NCBI RefSeq assembly: GCF_032716425.1
Contig: NZ_CP090420.1
Span: forward strand, 62,001-126,000
Source of the DNA: Pseudoalteromonas sp. N1230-9
GTDB taxonomy: Bacteria > Pseudomonadota > Gammaproteobacteria > Enterobacterales > Alteromonadaceae
Direction of reading: 5' to 3'
Length of the DNA: 64,000 bases
The notes beneath the pieces were generated by a model. It had not been told where the DNA came from. It did not search any database and saw only the letters and a program-made list of their open reading frames with translations. Below are positions 54,757 through 63,584 of this stretch, one piece after another. How positions within the stretch are numbered: position 1 is the first letter of the stretch; each line of letters begins with the position of its first letter. Both the position numbers and the translations under genes were made by a program.

Positions 54757-55068
54757 GCCTACTAAAAATGGAGCAATGCTGGGTGTCTCTAGCATTGCCC
54801 CAATTCAGTATATTTTAATATAACAGCCCACACCCATTCGTTATTTACTTTTCGATATTTAAAGCCTAAAAACTAGCGCCTTTTATTCTAATCAGGGTAG
54901 ACTATAAATCGGTACTGATACTAATCTGCAAAAATACTTAATCATTTTAGAGGGTTAATTTTACGCTCACTGCGTTAAAAGTTGCAGATTGCTCTTGCAT
55001 GAAAGTAGAACAATGCAGCAGTAATTGCTAAGAACAACCCTATAAAAATTATAAAAAAGGGGTAAAAA
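54757..55068. other. 312-nt intergenic region between chemoreceptor and amidase genes
   Basis: It holds a hairpin near its left end (54773-54798) and otherwise AT-rich sequence with a bulged TTTTACGC/GCGTTAAAA dyad near 54958. No gene is supported. The amidase promoter should lie in the right part, but I see no strong pair of hexamers. Confidence 0.45.
54773..54798 (+). terminator. Hairpin after the chemoreceptor gene, weak terminator
   Basis: GCAATGCT / AGCATTGC, 8-bp stem with a 10-nt loop, 17 nt after the stop. Flanking GG/CC could extend it past one mismatch. The downstream T content is modest, so termination may be Rho-assisted. Confidence 0.5.
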
Positions 55069-56670
55069 ATGTACATAGGAAAAAACAAGGTTAGGCGCAT
55101 GCTCATTAAGTTAACATTAGGCTTATCTTTAATGACAATGTGTTTGAGTTTTAAATTATCTGCAAACGAAAACACACCCGTTACAGAGCAAAGGTCTCAA
55201 GCGATAAAAGAAATTGTTCAGCAAAGTACTATTCCACAACTCATTCAAGCGATGAAAGCTAATCAGCTAACTTCAACTGAATTAACACAGTTTTTTATTC
55301 AGCAAGTAGAGACACTTAATCCGCAACTTAATGCAGTGATTGCAATGAATTCAAACGCTTTAGGTATTGCAAAGCAACTGGATGAAGAGTTAAGCAAAGG
55401 GAAAATACGTGGTCCTCTACACGGCATACCTCTGTTAATAAAAGATAACATTGAAACTAAAGAGATGGCGACAACGGCAGGCTCGTTGGCATTAAAAGAT
55501 AACTTTACACATAGAGATGCGCCGATTATCGCCAAGCTTAGAAATGCAGGTGCTATTATTTTAGGTAAAACAAACTTAAGTGAGTGGGCTAATATGCGCT
55601 CTGAGCGTTCATCATCTGGGTGGAGTGCGGTTGGTGGACAAACCCGTAACCCACATGATTTAAATCGTTCTACATGTGGTTCTAGTTCTGGCTCTGGTGC
55701 AGCTGTTGCGGCATTTTTAAGTGTTGCAGCGATTGGCACTGAAACCAATGGCTCAATTACTTGTCCATCTTCTGCAAATGGGATTGTTGGTATCAAGCCC
55801 ACAGTGGGTTTGTTAAGTCGCACTGGTATTGTGCCAATTTCACATACGCAAGATACCGCAGGCCCTATGACTCGCTCTGTGGTTGATGCGGCTATTTTAC
55901 TTTCAGTGATGCAAGGTGTTGATGATAAAGACGCTGCAACAAAAATAGCCAGAGAGCGTATGAACGATGACTATATACCTGAAACTTCGAAACATTCTCT
56001 AAAAGGAAAACGCTTAGGCGTGCTTTATGCTGCGCCACTCGCTCATGAGCACGTTGAGTTACTTTTCAATAAGACTAAAAAAGTACTTGAAAAAGAGGGA
56101 GCGGTATTAGTGGAGGGGTTATCGACAGAGCCTTATGCTAATTTTTATCAAGATAGCTATGATGTATTGCTGTATGAATTCAAAGCGACGTTAAACGACT
56201 ACCTCGCTCAATTACCAAACGAGTACAATACACTGACACTGAAAAAATTAATCGAATTTAATCAAACACACGCAGCCCTCGAAATGCCTTATTTTCAACA
56301 AGAGATCTTTGAGAAGTCTCAGAAAAAAGCCAAGTTAACTGACCCAAGTTACATAAAAGCTTTGCAAAATATTCACCAAGCGACCAGAGAAGGTGGCCTA
56401 GATAAAATGCTCAAGGAGCATGACCTCGATGCCATTATTACCGTTACTCTAACCCCTGCTTGGTCAATAGATCGCATTAATGGCGATCACTTTACTGGCA
56501 GCTTTTCTAGTTATCCTGCTGTTTCGGGATACCCTCACTTAACTCTGCCCATGGGGAAAGTGCATCATATGCCTGTTGGGCTATCAGTTACAGGTGGCTC
56601 ATTAAGTGAGAAAGAATTAATAGAAATTGCTTATCGTATAGAGCAGTTAATTGGCTATAAATACCATTAG
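55069..56670 (+). CDS. Exported amidase-signature-family amidase
   Basis: A 533-aa hydrolase of the amidase signature family. An N-terminal signal-like helix (about 13-31) points to export, which is unusual compared with cytoplasmic GatA. The Ser-cisSer-Lys set is visible: Lys125 (IPLLIKDNIETK), the GSSSGSG block (204-210) with the cis-Ser, and Ser229 in GTETNGSITCPSS as nucleophile. The C-terminal AITVTLTPAWSIDRINGDHF region shapes the substrate pocket. It probably releases ammonia or cleaves an amide in the periplasm; no substrate is indicated by neighbours. AAGGGG precedes the ATG; an ATG at 55099 is an alternative. Confidence 0.88.
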   Translation: MYIGKNKVRRMLIKLTLGLSLMTMCLSFKLSANENTPVTEQRSQAIKEIVQQSTIPQLIQAMKANQLTSTELTQFFIQQVETLNPQLNAVIAMNSNALGIAKQLDEELSKGKIRGPLHGIPLLIKDNIETKEMATTAGSLALKDNFTHRDAPIIAKLRNAGAIILGKTNLSEWANMRSERSSSGWSAVGGQTRNPHDLNRSTCGSSSGSGAAVAAFLSVAAIGTETNGSITCPSSANGIVGIKPTVGLLSRTGIVPISHTQDTAGPMTRSVVDAAILLSVMQGVDDKDAATKIARERMNDDYIPETSKHSLKGKRLGVLYAAPLAHEHVELLFNKTKKVLEKEGAVLVEGLSTEPYANFYQDSYDVLLYEFKATLNDYLAQLPNEYNTLTLKKLIEFNQTHAALEMPYFQQEIFEKSQKKAKLTDPSYIKALQNIHQATREGGLDKMLKEHDLDAIITVTLTPAWSIDRINGDHFTGSFSSYPAVSGYPHLTLPMGKVHHMPVGLSVTGGSLSEKELIEIAYRIEQLIGYKYH

Positions 56671-56678
56671 TTTTTAGT

Positions 56679-56710
56679 GTATCCCTTGAAAATAACTTTT
56701 CAAGGGATAC
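56679..56710. repeat. 14-bp perfect hairpin between convergent amidase and RND genes
   Basis: GTATCCCTTGAAAA / TTTTCAAGGGATAC around a TAAC loop. No T-run follows on either strand, so it is less a classic terminator than a strong 3'-end structure serving both transcripts. Confidence 0.7.
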
Positions 56711-56725
56711 CTTAAGCAAGCGTAT

Positions 56726-59700
56726 TTAGCTGCTATGACGCTGTTTAGGCACCTTGATTTTGAACAGCATAGTGTATAAAACAGGCACGACGATAAGCGT
56801 AAGTACTGTCGCAAAACCTAGACCAAACATAATGGTTACTGCCATTGATTGGAAGAATACATCAAATAACAGTGGGATCATCCCTAAAATGGTGGTGATT
56901 GCAGCCATAGCAACAGGACGAACACGACTCACGCCTGAATCGAATACCGCTTTGTATGGTTCTTTGCCACTATCTAGTTCAATATTTATTTGATCAACCA
57001 AGACGATACCATTTTTAATTAACATACCACTTAAGCTGAGTAAGCCTAGTAGAGCCATAAAGCTAAAAGCCGCATTCATTAGCAATAAGCCTGCGCTCAC
57101 ACCAACAATGGCAAGCGGCACGGTTGCCCAAATTACGAGAGGCTGCTTCACTGAGTTGAATAACAATACAGTAATGGCAAACATAGCTAGATAGCCAAGC
57201 GGCAATGAGCCAAAGATTGCTTTTTGGGCGTCTGTTGATGATTCATATTCACCGCCCCATTGCAGCTCATAACCACGTGGTAAATCAATAGCTTCTATAC
57301 CTTTACGGACACGGGCGAACAGCTTGGCTGGGGTTTCATCGCCAATAACATCATGATCAGCCATGACTGTAATAGTACGTTTGCGATCGCGACGCATGAT
57401 GAGGCTGTCTTCCCACTCAACCACAAAGTCATCAACCACCTGTGTCACAGGCACAAATACACCTAGTACAGGGCTGTAAATTTGTAAGTCACGTAAGCTC
57501 TCAACGTTTAAACGCTCTTCCGCAGGTGAGCGAGCAATGATAGGTAGCATTTGTGTGCCGTCTTTATAAACACCAACTTGCTTGCCTGATAAGCTGGTGA
57601 GTAGTAGCTGGTCTAGATCAGATTTGGCAATACCCAAGCGACGGGCTTTTTGCTCGTTAAACTGTGGGCGGATAAGTTTCGAACGTGCTCGCCAATCATC
57701 ACGAATATTAAATGCACCTGCATCTTGATGCAGTATATCTTTTGCCTGCTTAGCCAATTGACGAAGTATGACAGGATCAGCACCCGAAAAACGCGCTTCA
57801 ATCTTAGCATCAGTCGACGGGCCAATTTCCATGCGCTTAACTTTTAGTTGAGCGTCAAGTACATGTTTGTGTTGATAATCTCGCACCTTCTCGATCATGG
57901 TTGTAACGGCTTCTCGATCTGTTACGCGAATAATCAATTGCCCATAGGCTGGGTATGATTTTTCTGGTGCGTAGGTCAACATAAAGCGCGGTGCACCTTG
58001 GCCCACCGTGGTGGTGATTTCTTCAACTAGCGGGTCTGCTTGTAAGAATTTTTCAAGCTTAGCAACACCGTCTATCGTACTGCGTATATCAGCACCTTGT
58101 GTTTGCCAGTAATCAACATAAAACATCGGTGTGTTTGATGCTGGGAAGAATGATTGCTTTATAAACTTAAAACCAAACACCGCACTCACTAACATCACAA
58201 CCATCAATAAAAGGGTGGTTTTCCGATAACGCATAGAGGTATGAAGAACACCCTTATAAACGTTAAAAATAACACCTTGGTAGGGGTCTTCGTCATGGTG
58301 CGGCTCTTTCTCTTTGGCTTGCTTAAACATTAAGTCAGCAAAGAAAGGAGTGAGGGTAATTGCAGTAATCCAACTGAGTAATAATGAAATAAAGAGCACC
58401 CAGAAAAGGCTTCCGGCAAATTCACCACTTGCATCTGAGCTCAAACCAATCGGAGCAAATGCAGTGATAGCAATAACCGTTGCACCTAACAAAGGCCATT
58501 TTGTTTGATTAACAATATTGGTTGCGGCTTTTAGTTTTGTTTGCCCGCGCTTTAGGTTGATGAGTATGCCTTCAGTGACAACAATTGCATTATCAACCAA
58601 CATACCGAGTGCAATGATTAACGCACCTAGTGAAATACGCTGCAAATCGATGGCAAATAACTTCATGAATATGAAAGTACCTAGCACGGTCAAAAGCAAA
58701 ATAACGCCAATTAAGACACCACTTTTAAAGCCCATAAAGAGCAGCAGCACTACAATTACAATGGCAACAGCTTCAAGTAAGCTGATAATAAAGCCACTGA
58801 CAGACTTTTCAACTTCAGCAGGTTGATTATATACACTGTTAATTTCCATACCATGGGGGCGTTGGTATTCTAGTGAAGCTAAGTGCTCATCAATGTTCAT
58901 GCCTACATCAACAACGTTAACGCCTGAGCTGAAAGACACACCTACCAATAAAGCCTGTTGTTGATTATAGCGAATGATGTTGGTGGGGACTTCGGCGTAT
59001 TCGCGAAACACGGTTGCTACATCACCTAGGTAGATAAGCTCGTTTTCACCTGGCTTTGAAATAAGCAGGTTTTCAAGCTCTTTAACATCTTTAAATTCAC
59101 CTGTTGGGTGTAAGCGAATTGATTCATCACCGACACGTACTTTACCGGCATTAGAGACGCTATTTTGAGTCTGTAACAGTTGATAAATACGGTTTGGTGA
59201 AATGCCGAGTTGGGCAAGTTTACGCGTAGAGATTTCGACCATCACTTGGGCTTGTTGCTCACCGCCTACGGTCACTTTGCTTACACCCTCGACTAGTACA
59301 AGTTCGCGTTTTAAATAATCAACGTAATCTTTGAGTTCATCATAAGAATAGCCGTCACCAGTTACGGCGTACATCACACCGTATACATCCCCAAAATCAT
59401 CCATGATTTTGCTTGGGTATACCCCTGAAGGCATTGACGATGCTTGATCATTAATTTTTCGGCGCAGTTCATCCCAAATTTGACGTAGGTCTTGTTTGCG
59501 ATAATTACTTTTCATTTCAACGGTTATTTGCGACTTACCAGGAGATGAAATACTTGTTACATAATCAACATAGGGGAGTTGTTGAATGGCATTTTCTATA
59601 GGGAAGGTGACCTCTTCTTCAACTTGCTGGGGAGAGGCCCCTGGGTATAGGGTGATCACCATCGCTTTTTTTAAGGTGAATTCAGGGTCTTCAAGCTGTC

Positions 59701-59797
59701 CTAAGCCAAAATATGCCACTGTGCCACCAATTAGCAGAAACAGGGCAAACATCCAGCTTACGACTTTACGTTCAATGGCCAGTGCTGCAAAACTCAT
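56726..59797 (-). CDS. RND efflux pump inner-membrane transporter
   Basis: A 1023-aa AcrB-like HAE-type pump with the standard two halves of six helices each and two large periplasmic loops. The fourth-helix motif reads ALGMLVDNAIVV, with Asp-Asn where AcrB has Asp-Asp, a frequent variant in this branch. I start at 59797 because it forms a TAATG overlap with the upstream membrane-fusion gene; an in-frame ATG 24 nt earlier has a GAGG site and remains possible. It works with the preceding periplasmic adaptor and an outer-membrane TolC encoded elsewhere. Substrates are not predictable. Confidence 0.93.
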   Translation of the reverse strand: MSFAALAIERKVVSWMFALFLLIGGTVAYFGLGQLEDPEFTLKKAMVITLYPGASPQQVEEEVTFPIENAIQQLPYVDYVTSISSPGKSQITVEMKSNYRKQDLRQIWDELRRKINDQASSMPSGVYPSKIMDDFGDVYGVMYAVTGDGYSYDELKDYVDYLKRELVLVEGVSKVTVGGEQQAQVMVEISTRKLAQLGISPNRIYQLLQTQNSVSNAGKVRVGDESIRLHPTGEFKDVKELENLLISKPGENELIYLGDVATVFREYAEVPTNIIRYNQQQALLVGVSFSSGVNVVDVGMNIDEHLASLEYQRPHGMEINSVYNQPAEVEKSVSGFIISLLEAVAIVIVVLLLFMGFKSGVLIGVILLLTVLGTFIFMKLFAIDLQRISLGALIIALGMLVDNAIVVTEGILINLKRGQTKLKAATNIVNQTKWPLLGATVIAITAFAPIGLSSDASGEFAGSLFWVLFISLLLSWITAITLTPFFADLMFKQAKEKEPHHDEDPYQGVIFNVYKGVLHTSMRYRKTTLLLMVVMLVSAVFGFKFIKQSFFPASNTPMFYVDYWQTQGADIRSTIDGVAKLEKFLQADPLVEEITTTVGQGAPRFMLTYAPEKSYPAYGQLIIRVTDREAVTTMIEKVRDYQHKHVLDAQLKVKRMEIGPSTDAKIEARFSGADPVILRQLAKQAKDILHQDAGAFNIRDDWRARSKLIRPQFNEQKARRLGIAKSDLDQLLLTSLSGKQVGVYKDGTQMLPIIARSPAEERLNVESLRDLQIYSPVLGVFVPVTQVVDDFVVEWEDSLIMRRDRKRTITVMADHDVIGDETPAKLFARVRKGIEAIDLPRGYELQWGGEYESSTDAQKAIFGSLPLGYLAMFAITVLLFNSVKQPLVIWATVPLAIVGVSAGLLLMNAAFSFMALLGLLSLSGMLIKNGIVLVDQINIELDSGKEPYKAVFDSGVSRVRPVAMAAITTILGMIPLLFDVFFQSMAVTIMFGLGFATVLTLIVVPVLYTMLFKIKVPKQRHSS

Positions 59798-60882
59798 TAT
59801 AAGCCTCGCTCTTTTTGCCATGGACGAACTTTCATACCTTCTTCTAAAAAGTGTACGCCAGCCGCGACAACTGTTTGGCCTTTTTCAATGCCTGAAAGTA
59901 CTTCAATTCCATCGCGGTGTAATTGCCCGACTTTAACTGCTTGTTTATGTACTTGGCCGCTATTTTCATCAAAAACCCATACATAACTATTCTTTCCTTC
60001 AGGCTCTGTAGGCTCAGAGAAAACCGCTTCAACTGGCAGTAATGTGTAGGCTGATTGTGAGCTAGTGATTTTGCTTAAATCAATATCCACACGACCTGTC
60101 ATACCTGCAAGTAGGTTAAAATCTTCTGGCACAGGTAACGAAAATACCACTTTATAGGTCAGCGTTGTCGGGTCGGCTTGGGTATCAAACTCTTTTATTG
60201 TCAGCTGATAAGATTTATCTGGATAACCATCAAAGACGACTTCTGGTTGGTATTGCACGTCTTTGTCTATACGAGCGATAAGCTTTTCAGGTATTTGGAT
60301 AACCACATCCATTAAGTCGCGGGTTTCAAGTCGTAAAATATTTTGTTTAGCTTGGATATTCTCAAAGTTTTTCACAAATACTTTTGCGACAGTGCCTGCA
60401 AATGGAGCGCGTAATTCACTGTTATCTAGGTTGGTTTTGGCAATTTTCATTGCAGATTCTGCCACTTGTTTATTGGCAATGGCCTGATCTAACTCTGACT
60501 GGCTGGCAATGGAGCGGTCAAATAATTTCTGTACACGTTCAAGTTGCGATTCAGCAAGTTCAAAACGTGCTTTACGCTCTTCATACTGAAGTTCGAAATC
60601 TTCTGGATCGAGTTTGGCTAAAAGCTCTCCTTTTTCAACATGTTGACCTGCAAGTGCTGGAAACTCAAGTAACTCTCCGTTAACTCTAAAAGCGAGATAA
60701 GAGCCTTGGTTAGCCACAACTTCAGCTGGAAAGCTGCGGATTGCTTGATCTGAGTTACTGTTTATATTGAAAAGTTTAACTGGGCGAACAACTTGTTCAA
60801 CGTCACTTTGTGCTGCTTGCTCTGTACATGCCGTAAGTAACAAAAGCACGCTGCTCATTAATACGGCGGATGCCAATCTCAT
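59797..60882 (-). CDS. RND efflux periplasmic adaptor (membrane fusion) lipoprotein
   Basis: A 361-aa adaptor with a lipoprotein signal (LLLTAC, Cys19, Thr at +2). The biotinyl-lipoyl halves flank a coiled coil: FPALAGQHVEKGELLAKLD, then the helix EERKARFELAESQLERVQKL, and NSELRAPFAGTVAKVFV, followed by beta-barrel and membrane-proximal domains. I start at 60882 because GGAG lies 6 nt upstream and the lipobox then sits normally; longer in-frame starts would add an unlikely hydrophobic extension. It is translationally coupled to the RND pump gene and diverges from a LysR gene. Confidence 0.92.
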   Translation of the reverse strand: MRLASAVLMSSVLLLLTACTEQAAQSDVEQVVRPVKLFNINSNSDQAIRSFPAEVVANQGSYLAFRVNGELLEFPALAGQHVEKGELLAKLDPEDFELQYEERKARFELAESQLERVQKLFDRSIASQSELDQAIANKQVAESAMKIAKTNLDNSELRAPFAGTVAKVFVKNFENIQAKQNILRLETRDLMDVVIQIPEKLIARIDKDVQYQPEVVFDGYPDKSYQLTIKEFDTQADPTTLTYKVVFSLPVPEDFNLLAGMTGRVDIDLSKITSSQSAYTLLPVEAVFSEPTEPEGKNSYVWVFDENSGQVHKQAVKVGQLHRDGIEVLSGIEKGQTVVAAGVHFLEEGMKVRPWQKERGL

Positions 60883-60916
60883 TGTCTTCTCCATAGATAT
60901 GAAAGCATAAATTTGA

Positions 60917-60932
60917 TGCAGGATACGCTGCA
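60917..60932. promoter_or_regulatory. Dyad in the LysR / efflux divergent region, candidate LysR operator
   Basis: TGCAG-GATACG-CTGCA with partial extension on both sides (TTTG... / ...CAAAG), in the 117-nt gap between divergent genes and 35 nt from the adaptor start. It is the only clear dyad there. Confidence 0.5.
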
Positions 60933-60999
60933 AAGATATAAAATAAAAATTATTAAATTTTAGAAACATCATTAGTTTTTTTAATGGTTTTGGCGATTA

Positions 61000-61911
61000 A
61001 TGAATTTAAATCAATTAACAATTTTAGATGCAATCGTGCAAAGCTCTAGTTTAAGCCAAGCAGCTGTGGCATTACACAAAACACAACCTGCATTGACGCT
61101 TGCTATAAAGAAGCTTGAGTCGGAGCTTGGTTTTGAACTGTTAGACCGAAATCAGTATCGCTTAGGTTTAACAGAGAAAGGGCGCATTTTTTATCGTGAA
61201 GCACGCCAATTACTCAATGCAAACAGTGAGTTGGCTTCTTTAGCAAAAGAACTTGCGCTGGGTAATGAAGCCAGTTATAGAATTTGCTACGAGCAACTGT
61301 GTCATCAGCATAGTTATAATCAAGTGATAAGCGAAACCTTTAAGTGCTTTGCAAGTACTGAGTTTAGTATTTCTTCAGGAAAACGATTTGTGTCTTTAGA
61401 GCAAGTTAATAGCTTGCAGGCAGATTTAGGTATTGGGCCATGGTTTGATTTGTTTCATGCAACAGGGGATCTCGAAAGTTTACCGATAGGTAAGTTTGAT
61501 ATTGGTATTGTCAGTGCTCCTCATGTCGTGCCAAGAGAGATTAGTTTTGCCGAGATACAAAATTACCCATGTCTGGCTATGTTTGAAAGTGATCTGAGTT
61601 TTGACTCTGACAGGCTATCTTACAACCTTGGCTCAGCTTTAATGAAAATAGATGATATTACCAGTGTTAAGTCGTTTTTACTCTCTGGTGCTGGCTGGGC
61701 AATGATAAGTCTGCAACATTGTCAGGCTGAAATAGAATCAGGTTTGTTACAGCAAATAAAAATTACGGATAGAGAGCACCAGTTTGGCGCAGAAATTCGC
61801 GTGTTTAGGCAACATTCAGTGCATCATGGTCCAGTTGCAAGATCAATTTGGCAAGCCTTTAGTGAGGTAAGTAAAGAATATACGGAGCAAGCCTATGCAA
61901 CAGGCAACTAA
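61000..61911 (+). CDS. LysR-family transcriptional regulator of the adjacent efflux operon
   Basis: A 303-aa regulator: N-terminal winged helix (LNQLTILDAIVQSSSLSQAA, ALHKTQPALTLAIKKLESEL, residues about 2-60) followed by a periplasmic-binding-like effector domain. Divergent placement to the RND adaptor gene suggests it controls that pump and itself through the shared 117-nt region. The inducer is unknown. Its 3' end overlaps the alkyltransferase-like gene by 17 nt. Confidence 0.92.
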   Translation: MNLNQLTILDAIVQSSSLSQAAVALHKTQPALTLAIKKLESELGFELLDRNQYRLGLTEKGRIFYREARQLLNANSELASLAKELALGNEASYRICYEQLCHQHSYNQVISETFKCFASTEFSISSGKRFVSLEQVNSLQADLGIGPWFDLFHATGDLESLPIGKFDIGIVSAPHVVPREISFAEIQNYPCLAMFESDLSFDSDRLSYNLGSALMKIDDITSVKSFLLSGAGWAMISLQHCQAEIESGLLQQIKITDREHQFGAEIRVFRQHSVHHGPVARSIWQAFSEVSKEYTEQAYATGN

Positions 61912-62203
61912 AGAAGAGTTAATTTTTACAATAATAGCCTCTATTCCTTCAGGTAAAGTAGCAAGTTATGGGCAAGTTGCTACGCTTGCGGGTTACCCGC
62001 AAAATGCCAGACTGGTTGGCCGCTTATTAAAAGAAATGCCTAGTGATTCAATTATTCCATGGCATCGGGTTGTGAATAGCCAAGGTAAAATCTCTTTTCC
62101 AGAAGGGACGAGTAAACACCTTGAACAACGGCAAAAATTAATCAGTGAAGGGGTGAGCTTTAATAAAGCTAAAATCAATATGTGTTTACACCAATGGGAT
62201 TAA
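61895..62203 (+). CDS. Alkyltransferase-like DNA-binding protein (ATL)
   Basis: A 102-aa protein of the O6-alkylguanine-DNA alkyltransferase C-terminal domain. The active-site PCHRV is replaced by PWHRV (Trp56), so it cannot accept the alkyl group; the nucleotide-flipping Tyr25 (YGQVA) and Arg39 finger (NARLVG) are kept. ATLs bind alkylated guanine and hand lesions to nucleotide excision repair, as for E. coli YbaZ. The start lies inside the LysR gene, implying co-transcription, and the stop overlaps the convergent hemolysin III gene by 4 nt. Confidence 0.92.
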   Translation: MQQATKEELIFTIIASIPSGKVASYGQVATLAGYPQNARLVGRLLKEMPSDSIIPWHRVVNSQGKISFPEGTSKHLEQRQKLISEGVSFNKAKINMCLHQWD

Positions 62204-62829
62204 AAAACATATAAACTGATTGATAGGTAGTGACATACACACCCAACAAGTACAAATACGTGCCAAATAGCATGGCTATAGTGGCGTGTTTTAGCACTGT
62301 AAAAAAAAGTACCAAGACTGTAAGCAATGCCTCCTGCTAATAACCACCACAAGGCGCTGTGATCTAAATTTAAGTACAGGGGGTAGACAAGGGCAAGGGC
62401 AAACCAACCCATTAATAAGTAGGTTGCGAGTGATACTTTTTTATTGCCATTTTTTACCGCCAATTTATAAATGACCCCGCCTATTGCTAAACTCCAAATA
62501 AATACCAGCGCTGCAATTGCCCACATTCCCGATAATGATATGACGAGATATGGTGTGTAAGTGCCAGCAATTAGTAAATAAATAGCGCAATGATCACATT
62601 TTTTATAGATGGCACGCAAACGCGCTTTGGTACTTGCATGGTAAAGTGTTGATGCCATAAAAAGCACCAGCAAACTTGAACCATAAACAATCGCACTGAC
62701 TGTTGCTGACACAGCTTTTGATTGCGAAATCAAATCCCACAGTACGTAAAAAGCAAATAACACGCCCAAGCTATGAGTGAGTACATTGAGTTGTTCTTCT
62801 TGACGTGAGTAGGGTAACTGAACAGTCAT
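62200..62829 (-). CDS. Hemolysin III / YqfA-family seven-helix membrane protein
   Basis: A 209-aa polytopic protein of the PAQR/HlyIII superfamily. The helix-1 motif QEEQLNVLTHSLGVLFAFYV (Glu and His), SSLLVLFMASTLYHASTKAR with the Ser-His metal ligand region, and the C-terminal SHAIWHVFVLVGCVCHYLS with two His match the family's zinc site. The biochemical role of bacterial members is uncertain; 'hemolysin' is historical. The ATG at 62829 follows AGAGAG; in-frame sequence upstream lacks homology. Probably involved in membrane lipid or redox homeostasis by analogy only. Confidence 0.88.
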   Translation of the reverse strand: MTVQLPYSRQEEQLNVLTHSLGVLFAFYVLWDLISQSKAVSATVSAIVYGSSLLVLFMASTLYHASTKARLRAIYKKCDHCAIYLLIAGTYTPYLVISLSGMWAIAALVFIWSLAIGGVIYKLAVKNGNKKVSLATYLLMGWFALALVYPLYLNLDHSALWWLLAGGIAYSLGTFFYSAKTRHYSHAIWHVFVLVGCVCHYLSISLYVF

Positions 62830-62934
62830 AAACTCTCTAAAAGTGATTGTAAAAAACAATTTCAGTGTACAAGTGTACGCTGAACATATCAACGTTTATT
62901 TTTTCGCTAATAGTTAGTCAAAAATATTAAGATG

Positions 62935-62953
62935 ATTGGTTTTATTAACCAAT
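62935..62953. promoter_or_regulatory. Perfect 7-5-7 inverted repeat, possible operator
   Basis: ATTGGTT-TTATT-AACCAAT lies between the hemolysin III gene and the small secreted-protein gene, 106 nt before the first and 133 nt before the second. Size and symmetry suit a dimeric repressor site; no matching regulator is adjacent. Confidence 0.5.
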
Positions 62954-63024
62954 GCTGAATGGGGTGGAAAAATAAAACTTATTAAAAGTCTTTAAAAATT
63001 ATGTGGTTGTAAAATATTTTCATG

Positions 63025-63041
63025 CTGGCACAACCTTTGAT
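63025..63041 (+). promoter_or_regulatory. Weak sigma-54-like promoter candidate
   Basis: CTGGCACAACCTTTGAT resembles the sigma-54 form TGGCAC-N5-TTGC, with an A where the invariant -12 C should be. It lies about 45-60 nt before the small secreted-protein start. Confidence 0.25.
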
Positions 63042-63085
63042 TAAGTAGTTACGACTAATTACTTAAAGAGACAAGGAATATCATT

Positions 63086-63364
63086 ATGAATAACTCACTT
63101 AAACTTACGACAGCTGCGTTACTTGTATTAGGGTCTACTCAAGCAAGTGCGACTGACTTTGAATTAGATATTAGTAACACAATTACTCAATCGCTAAAAA
63201 GTTATGTTCAACAAGCGAGTAATGAGCTTAAACAAAATGTGACAAACAGTATTGAATTTGATGCTCAGCAATTACTCAATGAATACATGAGCGAAGAGGT
63301 TGTTAAGGAAAATGACAAATCAACCGTTATTGCTAAAGCACCTGTTGTAGAAAATAAGCAGTAA
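63086..63364 (+). CDS. Small secreted protein of unknown function
   Basis: A 92-aa protein with a signal peptide (cleavage near residue 22, ASA-TDF). The 70-aa mature part is acidic, Gln/Asn/Ser-rich, predicted helical (LKSYVQQASNELKQNVTNSI), and lacks Cys. AAGGAA precedes the ATG. It is followed after 11 nt by a 37-aa hydrophobic peptide gene, so both may be one transcript. No family recognised. Confidence 0.65.
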   Translation: MNNSLKLTTAALLVLGSTQASATDFELDISNTITQSLKSYVQQASNELKQNVTNSIEFDAQQLLNEYMSEEVVKENDKSTVIAKAPVVENKQ

Positions 63365-63375
63365 GGAAACATCTA

Positions 63376-63489
63376 ATGAGTAGTGAAATCAGTTTATTTT
63401 TACTTATGGTTGCACCCGTTTTGAGTTTACTGAGTGCGTACGCGTCAATCGAGTTATTTAGAAACGTTGCACAATGGTTCAACTTTTAA
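63376..63489 (+). CDS. 37-aa single-helix membrane peptide
   Basis: An ATG with AAGGAA 7 nt upstream opens a 38-codon frame (stop TAA 63487-63489). The product starts MSSEISLFLLMVAPVLSLLS, one clear membrane helix (about 5-23) with a short amphipathic tail ending AQWFNF. It begins 11 nt after the secreted-protein stop, in operon spacing. Too short for most gene finders. A good ribosome site, membrane-type composition and position support it; function unknown. Confidence 0.55.
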   Translation: MSSEISLFLLMVAPVLSLLSAYASIELFRNVAQWFNF

Positions 63490-63584
63490 TTTACTGGGCA
63501 TAAATGAAGATTTCATGAAATATTGATCGGCAAATGAAAAGCGCACGTAATTAGAGGCATGTGGTATTTTGAATAGTAGACTTT

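Noticed and set aside
55299..55823. 174-codon antisense frame inside the amidase gene
   Set aside because: Mirror of the conserved amidase core, where codon bias leaves the opposite strand open.
56726..59797. Asp-Asn in place of Asp-Asp in the RND proton relay as a defect
   Set aside because: The LVDNAIVV form is common in functional RND pumps of this branch, so it is not evidence of inactivity.
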